A DNA stretch of 64,000 bases, taken from positions 1-64,000 of the forward strand of contig JAHJCO010000060.1 in the NCBI GenBank assembly GCA_018831265.1, written 5' to 3'. Below the pieces are notes generated by a model. It had not been told where the DNA came from. It saw nothing but the letters and a program-made list of their open reading frames with translations, and did no database searches. Below are positions 1-7,914 of this stretch, piece by piece (position 1 is the first letter of the stretch; the number at the start of each line of letters is the position of its first letter). The position numbers and the translations under genes were made by a program. The stretch comes from Actinomycetota bacterium (lineage in GTDB: Bacteria > Actinomycetota > Geothermincolia > Fen-727 > Anoxymicrobiaceae).

Positions 1-192
1 ACCGGGCTCGAACCGGCGTGCCATGGTTCTTGCTCTGTGTATGTAGGCCACTCACTTCAACCGTAACGTGGTGCGAGCCGAGAAGAGGCATATTAGACCT
101 GGCCGGCAAGGTCGCGCGCGTTGGCCAGGCGACCTTGCCAGAGTCGAGGCATTTCGCAACAGCCCGGTCTGGAACTAGCATCAGAATAAGAA
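1..192. other. Non-coding region with tRNA-Gly-like fragments and a strong hairpin
   Basis: No convincing gene is seen. Bases 1-18 are identical to the T-arm part of the nearby tRNA-Gly (204-221). Bases 105-117 match its anticodon arm (233-245). An 11-bp perfect stem pairs 105-115 (GGCAAGGTCGC) with 129-139 across a 13-base loop, and 162-170 is an inverted copy of 202-210. I could not fold bases 1-92 into a second tRNA. The pieces look like decayed tRNA-derived sequence downstream of the tRNA 3' end, possibly an old integration scar or a rearranged neighbour tRNA cut by the window edge. Confidence 0.4.
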
Positions 193-268
193 TGGAGCGG
201 GAGACCGGGCTCGAACCGGCGACCTCGACCTTGGCAAGGTCGCGCTCTACCAACTGAGCTACTCCCGC
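193..268 (-). tRNA. tRNA-Gly (anticodon GCC)
   Basis: Read on the minus strand the sequence folds as a standard 76-base tRNA. The acceptor stem is GCGGGAG/CTCCCGC, the D-arm is GCTC...GAGC with the AGTTGGTA loop, and the anticodon stem CGACC/GGTCG encloses the loop TTGCCAA, giving anticodon GCC. The T-arm has the TTCGAGC loop. The discriminator is U and a CCA end is encoded (195-193). A TATAAT box lies just upstream. Confidence 0.95.
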
Positions 269-278
269 TTCGCCAGAT

Positions 279-284
279 ATTATA
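279..284 (-). promoter_or_regulatory. Candidate -10 box for tRNA-Gly
   Basis: A perfect TATAAT on the minus strand ends about 11 bases before the tRNA 5' end, the right distance for transcription to start near the mature end. No well-spaced -35 is seen; the nearby TTGACG is only 10 bases upstream, which is too close. Confidence 0.5.
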
Positions 285-336
285 ACTCAACCCGCGTCAA
301 ATCCCGGGTGCGGGTCTTTGCGCCCTCGCGTCGGTA

Positions 337-696
337 TCAGAGCCTCCGCGCTTCCTTCTGGAGCACCTTGCTGACGATGGCGAGCCTGTTAGTGCGGTCC
401 CTGGTGGCGTCTATGAAAGCGCCCATTTTCACTCGGAACTCAGCCGGGGCCGAGTAGCGGTACGTCGGTTCGTCCGCCTCGTTGGGTTCCTCGCGGACGA
501 TGCCGGAGTCCCGCAGGTTCTCCACCACCGGCTGGATCAGAGAAACACGGCGCCCGATCTCAAGCGCCACCTCCGAGAGCCTGCGCTCAGCGTCAGGGTT
601 CTCGTGGAAGTACACCAGCACGTCCCAGGAGGCGAACTGGTCTATGTACCTTTCTACAAAATCAAGAAGCTCGGGAGCAAGGTCTTCCAGCGGCAT
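337..696 (-). CDS. Small winged-helix-like protein, putative transcriptional regulator
   Basis: This 119-residue protein has an N-terminal helix (FVERYIDQFASWDVLVYF), a helix-turn-helix-like stretch around residues 40-70 (SEVALEIGRRVS, then LIQPVVENLRDSGIVRE) and a short wing with PTYRYSAP. The pattern resembles MarR/ArsR-type winged helices, but I do not recognise a specific family. It has no membrane segment or cysteine cluster. GGTGGAG precedes the ATG and a perfect TATAAT lies at 733-738, so it is probably transcribed on its own rather than from the hisI side. A DNA-binding role is inferred from the predicted fold only. Confidence 0.75.
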   Translation of the reverse strand: MPLEDLAPELLDFVERYIDQFASWDVLVYFHENPDAERRLSEVALEIGRRVSLIQPVVENLRDSGIVREEPNEADEPTYRYSAPAEFRVKMGAFIDATRDRTNRLAIVSKVLQKEARRL

Positions 697-732
697 GACT
701 CCACCGTTGCCTGGTAAAATCCGCTAACGTGG

Positions 733-738
733 ATTATA
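733..738 (-). promoter_or_regulatory. Candidate -10 box for the winged-helix gene
   Basis: A perfect TATAAT on the minus strand lies 36 bases upstream of the ATG at 696. The -35 region at 17-18 bp spacing (TCAGCC or TTCAGC) is poor, so this is a partial promoter match only. Confidence 0.4.
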
Positions 739-811
739 GACGTTCCTGGCCCGCCGGCTGAAGGCGTCCCGGCCGTCGCAGCACTCCTGTCCGCCAGGAA
801 GCCTATCCTGT

Positions 812-1159
812 TCAAGTCCCACCCAGTTCGCGATAGAAACAGGTACGCTCACCCGTGTGGCAGGCGGACCCCACCTGCTCTACCTGAACAAGGATCGTGT
901 CCGCGTCGCAGTCGTAGAGAACTCTTCTGACATTCTGTACGTGGCCGCTTGTCTCCCCCTTCGGCCACAGTTCCCCCCGGCTGCGTGAGTAGAACCATGT
1001 GCGCCCCGTCTCGAGCGTCTTCGAGAGCGACTCCCTGTTCATGTATGCGAGCATCAGGACCGTCCCGTCGGACGCCTCCTGGACTATCGCCGGGACCAGT
1101 CCCCGCTCGTCGTAACGTATATCGTCGAGGCTCGAGACCTCGACCTGTCCCTTTGCCAT
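812..1159 (-). CDS. hisI: Phosphoribosyl-AMP cyclohydrolase
   Basis: This is the third enzyme of histidine synthesis; it opens the adenine ring of phosphoribosyl-AMP. The 115 residues show the family motifs: [18 protein letters not shown], the metal site DCDADT, and the zinc cysteines in [12 protein letters not shown]. It is monofunctional with no HisE domain fused. The ATG at 1159 is chosen because GGAGGGAC sits at proper spacing before it; the longer reading from 1234 would run back into livF. The gene sits 71 bases downstream of livF, not next to hisF at 7.9 kb where it usually lies, so the liv genes separate it from the rest of the his operon. Confidence 0.93.
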   Translation of the reverse strand: MAKGQVEVSSLDDIRYDERGLVPAIVQEASDGTVLMLAYMNRESLSKTLETGRTWFYSRSRGELWPKGETSGHVQNVRRVLYDCDADTILVQVEQVGSACHTGERTCFYRELGGT

Positions 1160-1230
1160 CGGTCCCTCCGGTCGATCGGCCTGAGACCACTCTAACGCGG
1201 ACTGAAGTCCGCGCTCAAGCGAGGAGAGCA

Positions 1231-1938
1231 TCACCCCAGGTAGATGCGCTTGACCTCCTCGTTCTCCAGCAGCTCGCCTGCCTCTCCCTCAAGGGCTACC
1301 TTACCCGTCCTCATGACGTACCCGTAGTCGGCCGTCTCGAGGGCTATCTTCGCGTCCTGCTCCACCAGCAGGATGGTGAGTCCCTGCTCGTGGAGCGCGA
1401 GCAGCGTTCTGAAGATCGACTGTATGACCTTCGGGGCAAGACCCATCGATGGCTCGTCCAGCAGCAGCAGCCTCGGGTGGGACATGAGCGCCCGCCCCAC
1501 CGCGAGCATCTGCTGCTCGCCGCCTGAGAGCGTGCCCGCGACCTGGGAGGCGCGCTCCTCGAGCACCGGGAACAGCTCGTAGACCATCCGGCGGTCGTCC
1601 TCGATCTCGCCGCGCTCCCTGAACCTGCGTACGTATGCGCCAAGCGCCAGGTTCTCCCCTACCGTCATCTCCCCGAAGACCTGTCTCCCCTGCGGTACCT
1701 GCGATATGCCTGCATGAACGATCCTGGAAGGCTGCATGTTTGTGATGTCGCGGTCCTCGTAGATGACCAGGCCGTGACGGGCCTTGTTCAGGCCACTGAC
1801 CGTCCGCAGGAGCGTGGTCTTTCCCGCCCCGTTGGCCCCGATGATGGTTGTTATCTGTCCGCGCCTGGCCCTGATGGTGACATCGCGCAGCGCCTGGATG
1901 TTCCCGTAGAACGTGGAGAGCTTATCTACCCTCAGCAT
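1231..1938 (-). CDS. livF: Branched-chain amino acid ABC transporter ATP-binding protein LivF
   Basis: This is one of the two ATPases that power high-affinity uptake of leucine, isoleucine, valine or related amino acids. In 235 residues it has Walker [10 protein letters not shown] (about 33-41), the Q-loop region, the ABC signature LSGGEQQM and Walker B LLLLDEP followed by SMGLAP, which is typical of LivF. It is the last gene of livKHMGF, starting one base after the livG stop. It should pair with LivG beneath the LivH/LivM permease. Substrate specificity cannot be read from the ATPase. Confidence 0.93.
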   Translation of the reverse strand: MLRVDKLSTFYGNIQALRDVTIRARRGQITTIIGANGAGKTTLLRTVSGLNKARHGLVIYEDRDITNMQPSRIVHAGISQVPQGRQVFGEMTVGENLALGAYVRRFRERGEIEDDRRMVYELFPVLEERASQVAGTLSGGEQQMLAVGRALMSHPRLLLLDEPSMGLAPKVIQSIFRTLLALHEQGLTILLVEQDAKIALETADYGYVMRTGKVALEGEAGELLENEEVKRIYLG

Positions 1939-1939
1939 A

Positions 1940-2716
1940 TCACTCAGCCTCGATCCCCAGGTAAGCCTCGATGACCCTCGGATCGTTCTGGACGACCTCG
2001 GGGGTGCCCCGAGCGATGACCTCTCCGTAATCGAGCACGACTACCTCGTCGGAGATATCCATCACCAGGCCCATGTCGTGCTCCACGATCAGTATGGTCA
2101 GACCCTTGTCCCTGAGCCTGGTCAGCAGCCCGGAAAGCTCGCCGGTCTCGTACTGGTTGAGGCCGGCGGCCGGCTCGTCCAGTAGGAGGATGTCGGGCTG
2201 ACTCGCAAGGGCGCGGGCCAGCTCCAGCATCCGCTGCTGCCCGTACGGCAGGTTGGTGCCTATCTCGGAGGCCCGCGTCTCCAGGCCGACTTCCTCGAGT
2301 GTCCGCGTCGCCTCCCGCCTGATGAGCTTCTCCTCTCCCAGAGCCCAGGGCATCAGGAATCCGCACGACACGAAACCCGCCGAGGTCCGGGAGTGACACC
2401 CGACCATGGCGTTCTCGAGCACCGTCATCCCCTCGAACAGCTGGATGGTCTGGAAGGTGCGTATCATCCCCAGGTCCGTGATCTGGTCGGGGCGCAGCCC
2501 CAGCACGATCTCTCCCTTGAGAGCGACTCGTCCCGTCGTGGGCCTCAGTATCCCGGTCAGCACGTCGAACAGCGTGGTCTTTCCCGCGCCGTTGGGGCCG
2601 ATCAGTGCCTTTATCTCGCCCCTGCTGACCGTGAACGAAACGTCCTTGAGAGCCGCCAGGCCGCCGAAACGCTTGGTCACACCGTCTATGTCGAGGAGGA
2701 CCGGATCGTCGTTCAT
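1940..2716 (-). CDS. livG: Branched-chain amino acid ABC transporter ATP-binding protein LivG
   Basis: The 258-residue ATPase has Walker A GPNGAGKTT, the signature region LPYGQQRMLELARAL (LivG has the degenerate YGQQR in place of LSGGQ), Walker B ILLLDEPAAGLN and the H-loop VEHDMG. The long C-terminal half with the IEAYLG end is typical of LivG. The ATG at 2716 shares one base with the livM stop (TGATG), so translation is probably coupled. An upstream extension to 2908 is open but only overlaps livM in another frame. Confidence 0.94.
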   Translation of the reverse strand: MNDDPVLLDIDGVTKRFGGLAALKDVSFTVSRGEIKALIGPNGAGKTTLFDVLTGILRPTTGRVALKGEIVLGLRPDQITDLGMIRTFQTIQLFEGMTVLENAMVGCHSRTSAGFVSCGFLMPWALGEEKLIRREATRTLEEVGLETRASEIGTNLPYGQQRMLELARALASQPDILLLDEPAAGLNQYETGELSGLLTRLRDKGLTILIVEHDMGLVMDISDEVVVLDYGEVIARGTPEVVQNDPRVIEAYLGIEAE

Positions 2717-3798
2717 CACTCGTACTTCCTGGCCTTGACGTGGTCCGCCAGCAATCGGTAGCGGCGGTTCGTGAAGGCGGCACCGCGCTCCAGTCCGTGC
2801 GCGATGCCCCGTGGAAGAAACATCATGAACACGATGAGGAGAATGCCGTAGAGGATCAGCTGGTAGTTCCCGAAGTTGGTCAGGCCCTCCGGTATCCCCG
2901 GTATCCACTCGGGCAGCGCCTGGATGACCGGCGGCAGAAACGCCAGGAATATGACCCCGACCAGGCCGCCCCAGATATCGCCCATCCCCCCGACCACCAC
3001 CATGGTCACGAACAGTATCGAGAGCGAGAGGATGAACGTCTCGGGGTTTATGTACCTCTGGAAGTGCGCGAAGAAGGCGCCTCCCAGCCCCGCCAGGACC
3101 GTGCTGAGCACGAAGACCCTGATCTTGTAGTGGGCGGTGGGCACCCCCATGGCGTCCGCGGCGATCTCGCTGGAGTGCAGGGCTCTAAGCCCCCGCCCCA
3201 CCCGCGATCGGATGAGGTTGACCGAGAAGAGGAGTATCAGCGCGACCACGGCCCACACCAGGTAGTAGAACTTCAGGTCGCTGTCGAACGCGAACCCGAA
3301 GACCGACAGTGGCGGTATGTTAAGCACGCCGACGGTCCCGCCGGTGAGCCACTTCAGCTGGGTGAAGAGAATGAACGCGATCTCCCCCAGGCCCAGGGTC
3401 GCCATCGCGAGGTAATGCCCCTTGAGGCGTAGAACGGGTACCCCGACCAGCCATCCTATCACGCCCGCCAGCACCATCCCCGAGAGGACCCCGAGCCACG
3501 TCGGGTACCACGTCAGGCGGGTGCACAGGATTGCGGTCGTGTAGGCCCCGATACCGAAGAAAGCGGCGTGGCCCAGCGATATCTGGCCGGCGTATCCGAC
3601 AAGCAGGTTCAGGCCCAGGACCGCGCATGCATAGGTGCCGGCCAGGCACATGATGTTGACGATGTCCATGTGCAGTACGCTGCCCGGGATGGGGCGGGAC
3701 CAGAGCGGCACGGTGAAGATGAACGCCACGATTACCAGGAGGATGCCGTACTCACGGTCCAGTCCGAGCAACCTCTTCTTGACCCCGCTCCTGTCCAT
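2716..3798 (-). CDS. livM: Branched-chain amino acid ABC transporter permease LivM
   Basis: This 360-residue inner-membrane permease has about nine to ten hydrophobic segments. The LivM-type motif GYAGQISLGHAAFFGIGAY lies near residue 70 and a coupling region RSRVGRGLRALHSSEIAADAMG near 200. It forms the channel with LivH. It starts four bases after livH and overlaps livG by one base, so the genes are one operon. Confidence 0.93.
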   Translation of the reverse strand: MDRSGVKKRLLGLDREYGILLVIVAFIFTVPLWSRPIPGSVLHMDIVNIMCLAGTYACAVLGLNLLVGYAGQISLGHAAFFGIGAYTTAILCTRLTWYPTWLGVLSGMVLAGVIGWLVGVPVLRLKGHYLAMATLGLGEIAFILFTQLKWLTGGTVGVLNIPPLSVFGFAFDSDLKFYYLVWAVVALILLFSVNLIRSRVGRGLRALHSSEIAADAMGVPTAHYKIRVFVLSTVLAGLGGAFFAHFQRYINPETFILSLSILFVTMVVVGGMGDIWGGLVGVIFLAFLPPVIQALPEWIPGIPEGLTNFGNYQLILYGILLIVFMMFLPRGIAHGLERGAAFTNRRYRLLADHVKARKYE

Positions 3799-3802
3799 CA
3801 GC

Positions 3803-4768
3803 TCACACCTTCACGTCCTCCGCCCGCCCCAGGAGCCCCTGCGGGCGGACGAGCAGAACCAGTATGAGCAGGAGGAACGCGATCGCGTCCTTATAGCCGG
3901 TGGGAAGGACCCCGGCGGTGATCGTCTCCAGCACCCCGAGCACCAGGCCGCCCACCACGGCGCCGGGCGCGCTTCCGAGCCCTCCCACTACGGCCGCCGA
4001 GAAGCCTTTCAGACCCAGCATGGCACCCGAGCTGAAGGACGGGAGTATTATGGGCGCGATCACGATTCCCGCGGCGCTCCCCAGGGCAGCCGCGATGGTC
4101 CAGGCCACCAGTGAGCTGGTCGAACTGCTCACCCCCACCAGGCTTGCGGCATCAGGGTTCATCGCCGCGGCCCTCATACCCTTTCCCAGCAGTGTCCTGT
4201 TGAAGAAGAGGAACACCAGGACCACGGCAACGGCGGCGAACCCGAACACCCAGAAGCTCTGCGGCGGAAGGTAGGCTCCCAGGATCTTCACCCGCGTACC
4301 GCTCGAGAACGCCGTCACCCTGACGGGGTCGGTGCCCCAGATCCACTTGGCGGTGGCCCTGAGTGCTATGGCAAGCCCGATGGTCACGATGATCACGGAT
4401 ATCACGGAATGGTTTCGCATCGGTCGTATCGCCACGCGCTCCAGCCCGGCGCCGATCGCGGTGACGATCAGCACGGCGATGATAAAGCCCAGCCAGGTCG
4501 GAAGGTGACCCCTTGTGACCAGGCTGAACATCAGCACGCCGCCGAGCATGCTGAACTCTCCCTGCGCGAAGTTGATGACGTGTGTCGACGAGTAGATGAC
4601 CGAGAACCCCATGGCTATGAGCGCGTAGATGCTGCCCACGGTCATGCCGCTCATTATCCACTGCAGCCCCGTGGAGCCCTTGACGACGAGTGTCGCCACG
4701 ATCAGCACGCAGAACGCGGCGGCCGCCCCGCCCACCAGTATCCTGTTGTCAGCGTCCCTGCCGACCAC
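3803..4768 (-). CDS. livH: Branched-chain amino acid ABC transporter permease LivH
   Basis: This 321-residue polytopic permease has the LivH motif THVINFAQGEFSMLGG and the coupling sequence GKGMRAAAMNPDAASLVG near residue 200. The GTG at 4768 is preferred because GAGGAG precedes it by nine bases; a TTG at 4792 would add eight residues and would put the start inside the stem-loop at 4792-4825. It is followed at four bases by livM. Confidence 0.9.
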   Translation of the reverse strand: MVGRDADNRILVGGAAAAFCVLIVATLVVKGSTGLQWIMSGMTVGSIYALIAMGFSVIYSSTHVINFAQGEFSMLGGVLMFSLVTRGHLPTWLGFIIAVLIVTAIGAGLERVAIRPMRNHSVISVIIVTIGLAIALRATAKWIWGTDPVRVTAFSSGTRVKILGAYLPPQSFWVFGFAAVAVVLVFLFFNRTLLGKGMRAAAMNPDAASLVGVSSSTSSLVAWTIAAALGSAAGIVIAPIILPSFSSGAMLGLKGFSAAVVGGLGSAPGAVVGGLVLGVLETITAGVLPTGYKDAIAFLLLILVLLVRPQGLLGRAEDVKV

Positions 4769-4791
4769 TACGGGTATCTCCTCGCGACACA

Positions 4792-4825
4792 AATCAGGCC
4801 GGGCCCGGAATGGCCCGACCTGATT
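4792..4825 (-). terminator. Stem-loop between livK and livH
   Basis: Bases 4792-4805 pair with 4812-4825: AATCAGG with CCTGATT, one mismatch, then CGGGCC with GGCCCG, around the loop CGGAAT. On the minus strand no U-run follows, so it is better read as a partial terminator or RNA-stabilising hairpin than as a full stop. Such hairpins between a binding-protein gene and its permease genes commonly let the binding protein be made in excess. Confidence 0.7.
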
Positions 4826-4850
4826 CTAATGCTTTTCAGCCCGACGGGTG

Positions 4851-6029
4851 TTACTTGTCCTCGGTCCAGTTCCCGTTCTCGATCTTGATCATCATCAGAT
4901 CGTCCTCGCTCAACCCGTCGTGGTTGGTGGGTGAGTATGTGAAGATGCCACCGATGCCCACGAGGTCCTTGGTCTTCTCGATCTGGTCGCGAAGCTCCGC
5001 CTTGTCGGTGCCGGCGGTCTTCATGGCCTCGGTGACTATGAGACCGGCGTCGTAGCCGTGGCCGGCGAAGGTGTCGGCCTCCAGGTCGTACTTGGTCTTG
5101 AACTCGGTCTTGAAGTCATCGACCGCGGTGCGCCACTCGCTGTCCTCGGGGATCGAGCTCGGTATGAGCATCTTGCCCGCCGGGAACACGACGCCGTTGG
5201 CCGCGGCACCGGCGAGCTCGATGAACTTCTTGTTGGCGATCCCGTGGCTGCCCACGAACGGTATGTTGATGCCGAGCTGCTGCATATTCTTTGCGATTAT
5301 AGCGGGACCCGGGTTGGTTCCCCACACGACCAGCGCCTCGGCGGGCGTGTCCTTGACCTTGGTCAGCTGCGCGGTCATGTCGGTGTCGGTGGAGCCGTAG
5401 CTCTCGCGCGCGACCACCTCGATGCCCTCATCCGGAGCCTTCTTCGAGAGCTCGTCGGCCCCGCCGGTCCCGAACGCGTTCGCGTCGTGCAGGATGGCGA
5501 TCTTCTTGACCTTGGCCTTGTTCACCAGGTAATCGAGCACCTTGGCGATCGCCATGGAATCCGTCGGCGGCGTGCGGAAGACGTACTTCTTTACCGGCTG
5601 GGTCAGCTGGGTGCCGGCGGCGCAGACCACCAGAGGGATCTTCTTGCTCTCGGCGATCTCGGACATGGCCAGCGACGCGCCGGTGGTGCTGCTGCCCAGG
5701 ACGGCAGCGACGTTTTCGGTGGTTATGAGCTTGTTCATGGCCTCGGTGGCCTTGGCGGGCAGGCTCTCGTCGTCCTCTATTACGAACTCCACCTGGTGAC
5801 CATCAACGCCCGCCCCGGCGTTGAGCTGCTCCTGCAGCATCTCCAGCGCCCTCTGCTCGGGCTGTCCGAGAGGCGAGGCGGGACCCGAGAGGGAAAGCAC
5901 CGCCCCGATCTTGTAGGTCTCCTTGGAGGTATCCACCTTCTGCTCGCCGCACCCGACGGCGCTCAGGGATACCACCACCGCGAGGCACAACAGCAGAACC
6001 GCCGACCTCACCACTGGTTTACCCGACAT
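4851..6029 (-). CDS. livK: Branched-chain amino acid ABC transporter substrate-binding lipoprotein
   Basis: The 392-residue protein begins with a lipoprotein signal peptide: VVRSAVLLL, a hydrophobic core, then the lipobox SAVGC with the lipidated cysteine at residue 27. The mature part has the Leu/Ile/Val-binding fold (Peripla_BP_6), including IGAVLSLSGP, the IIEDDE-like VIEDDES and LGSSTTGASLA. The ATG at 6029 follows GGGGGAT at close spacing; an ATG at 6047 would add six residues. Lgt and LspA for lipoprotein maturation are encoded at 19-20 kb. Ligand specificity is inferred from the operon. Confidence 0.92.
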   Translation of the reverse strand: MSGKPVVRSAVLLLCLAVVVSLSAVGCGEQKVDTSKETYKIGAVLSLSGPASPLGQPEQRALEMLQEQLNAGAGVDGHQVEFVIEDDESLPAKATEAMNKLITTENVAAVLGSSTTGASLAMSEIAESKKIPLVVCAAGTQLTQPVKKYVFRTPPTDSMAIAKVLDYLVNKAKVKKIAILHDANAFGTGGADELSKKAPDEGIEVVARESYGSTDTDMTAQLTKVKDTPAEALVVWGTNPGPAIIAKNMQQLGINIPFVGSHGIANKKFIELAGAAANGVVFPAGKMLIPSSIPEDSEWRTAVDDFKTEFKTKYDLEADTFAGHGYDAGLIVTEAMKTAGTDKAELRDQIEKTKDLVGIGGIFTYSPTNHDGLSEDDLMMIKIENGNWTEDK

Positions 6030-6085
6030 GACATCCCCCTTTTCCATCTCCTGCAAGGTACCTCTATCCAAAACTATAGAGCAAG

Positions 6086-6114
6086 ATTTAACCATAACCT
6101 CAGAAACATGTAAA
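6086..6114 (-). promoter_or_regulatory. Candidate promoter for the liv operon
   Basis: On the minus strand TTTACA (6114-6109) and TTAAAT (6091-6086) are separated by 17 bp in an AT-rich stretch unlike its surroundings. The -35 matches five of six consensus bases and the -10 four of six. A TATAGT (6079-6074) is an alternative -10 without a good -35. Confidence 0.35.
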
Positions 6115-6117
6115 CAA

Positions 6118-7779
6118 ATGGAAATTCCGACTAGAATCGGGGTCAGGTTCAGGTGTGAGAGAAACGCGAGAGCATTGGATCTTCTCAACGGCAAAGCGGG
6201 TTCGAAGAATAAGCGTCGCCTCGTGATGGTCGCGCTGATCTGTATTCTTGCGGTAGCGGGCCTGCTGCGGGCCGTCAGCATAGGGCACGACGTGACCTAC
6301 GACGAGGCGTGGAACGTCAACTCGATGATCGACGGCGCGAGCGGACATACGGCCGACTCCTTCTTCGAGAACTTCTACCACCACCCGCCGGCTTATACGG
6401 GCCTGGGGATAACCCTCGCGTGGATAGGCGGCACGGGGAGACAGAGCCTCGCCGTCGTGATGGAGATCGTGTCCATAGCATTCGGGCTCGCGCTGGTGCT
6501 GGCCGTCTATCTCTGCGGCCGCGACTGGTTCGGGGCCCGGGCCGGGCTGGCCGCCGCGTTCGTGCTCGCGGTGATGCCGTCGGCGCGGACCATGGATTCG
6601 TGGATAAAGCAGGAGTCTATGGCACTCTTCTTCTGCACACTCTTTCTGTTCTTCTTCTTTCGCAGGAACTTCCTCATCGGGGGAGCCTTCCTGGGTCTCG
6701 CGCTCCTGACCAAGGAGCCGGCGGTATTCGTGGTCGCGGCGCTGGTCCCGTTCGTTCTCCTGTTCAGGCGCCCGGGCATGATCAGGGGGCTCGGGATAAG
6801 TCTCGGGCTGGGCGCGCTTCTATCCGCCTGGTGGTACGTCTTTCTTTCTCGCAGCGGGGGCAAGTTCCTGGACTTCTTCCTGGGGGAGGGTGGTGAGGCG
6901 TACGTCTGGCGGGGCTGTTGGTACTACTACCTCGGCAGGATTCCGCAGGACCTGGGTTTTCTGTCGATGCTGCTCCTCGCCCTCGCCCTGTTGCTGCTGG
7001 TTCTTCGATTCCGCGCGCTTTCGCAAGAGGAAGGCGGGACGAGCGGCTATTCACGCAGGGACATGCTGGTATTTCTCTTCCTGTGGATCGTCGCGGTCTA
7101 CCTGGTGATCAGCATCTCGTACGGGAAGCCTCCCTGGATGACCTACATGGCCCTCGCTCCCGTGGCCCTGGTCTCCGGCTGGGGAGCGGTCGAGGTGTTC
7201 CGCCTCGCGCGCGAGCGCGGACGGGTTGTGAGTGTCGGCGCCGTGGTGTTGCTGGTGGCGGCCCTGGCTCTCGCTTTCACCATCGTCCCGGGGAGTTACT
7301 CCACCGGGGCGGACTGGTATTTCGAGCGGGCACGCGTGGACAGAGGCATCGCCGGCTACATAAACGAGCGCGGCGGCGGCGGCTGCCGGGTCATGCTCTA
7401 CTCGTTTGACGTGACTCCCTCGTTGATGTTCTACCTGGACTGCTACGCTCCCGAGAGCATGGTCGCGGTCATGGGGGATCCGGCCGCGTCCGCGGCCAGG
7501 TATCTGGACTACTCGGTGTTTCTGGTATTCGAGGACCAGACCTCGACCCAGGCCATAAGGGATATCTACGTCCTGGCCCCTGACTACGTTCTCCTGTTCG
7601 ACGGGCCGTGGTCGACGGTCAGGCAGACGCGGAACGCCGTTCAGACCCTGAAGATCTGCAGGCAACTGACCTTGCCCCTGACGGTCGATGGAAAAGCCGT
7701 GCTCTTTGACGGCAAGGAGCTAAAGAAGGCTATCGAAAGGGAATACGCCCGTATCGTCTCGGGGCAGCAGGAAGAGTGA
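6118..7779 (+). CDS. GT39-family (PMT/ArnT-like) membrane glycosyltransferase
   Basis: The 553-residue protein has a basic stretch (KNKRR) before the first membrane segment near residue 35. The acidic DVTYDEAW motif follows in the first outer loop, then FYHHPPAY, both typical of the dolichyl-phosphate-mannose/ArnT (GT-C) fold. About nine to ten membrane segments run to about residue 390, followed by a soluble C-terminal domain of about 160 residues. Such enzymes move a sugar from a polyprenyl-phosphate donor to protein, lipid or polymer outside the membrane; the acceptor here is unknown. The start is uncertain: no ribosome site precedes 6118, and codons 5-10 lie in a repeat-like sequence (6131-6148). 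A TTG at 6175 is possible. It is divergent from livK. Confidence 0.82.
   Translation: MEIPTRIGVRFRCERNARALDLLNGKAGSKNKRRLVMVALICILAVAGLLRAVSIGHDVTYDEAWNVNSMIDGASGHTADSFFENFYHHPPAYTGLGITLAWIGGTGRQSLAVVMEIVSIAFGLALVLAVYLCGRDWFGARAGLAAAFVLAVMPSARTMDSWIKQESMALFFCTLFLFFFFRRNFLIGGAFLGLALLTKEPAVFVVAALVPFVLLFRRPGMIRGLGISLGLGALLSAWWYVFLSRSGGKFLDFFLGEGGEAYVWRGCWYYYLGRIPQDLGFLSMLLLALALLLLVLRFRALSQEEGGTSGYSRRDMLVFLFLWIVAVYLVISISYGKPPWMTYMALAPVALVSGWGAVEVFRLARERGRVVSVGAVVLLVAALALAFTIVPGSYSTGADWYFERARVDRGIAGYINERGGGGCRVMLYSFDVTPSLMFYLDCYAPESMVAVMGDPAASAARYLDYSVFLVFEDQTSTQAIRDIYVLAPDYVLLFDGPWSTVRQTRNAVQTLKICRQLTLPLTVDGKAVLFDGKELKKAIEREYARIVSGQQEE
6131..6148. repeat. Family 3 repeat arm (GGGGTCA type)
   Basis: The sequence CTAGAATCGGGGTCAGG closely matches the inverted copies beside dapB (31488-31521, read on the other strand as CTAGAACCGGGGTCAGA). 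It lies within the first codons of the reading frame annotated from 6118. Confidence 0.45.
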
Positions 7780-7855
7780 AGGAGTGGCGGGTGAAGGAGG
7801 TGCTCCGGACCGCGACTACGGGTTTCGATCCAGCTCCCCTTCTCAATGCTTGAGT

Positions 7856-7903
7856 TTGTGCCTGGCACTTCGCAACCTCGGATGCTGCAAAAGTGCCTGA
7901 CCC
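7856..7903. repeat. Imperfect inverted repeat between convergent genes
   Basis: GGCACTT (7864-7870) pairs with AAGTGCC (7891-7897), and the right end reads GTGCCTGACCC as in the dapB-side repeat at 31484-31493. It fills the gap between the glycosyltransferase and hisF, which converge here, and may act as a two-way transcription end. It is probably a degenerate family 3 copy. Confidence 0.4.
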
Positions 7904-7914
7904 TTTTGCTACAC

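Noticed and set aside
19..92. A second full tRNA gene next to the T-arm copy at 1-18
   Set aside because: No D-arm or anticodon stem could be formed with the upstream sequence.
7906..7914. A plus-strand extended -10 (TGCTACACT) at the end of hisF
   Set aside because: No gene lies downstream on the plus strand, and the spacing to any -35 is poor; probably chance or part of a repeat.
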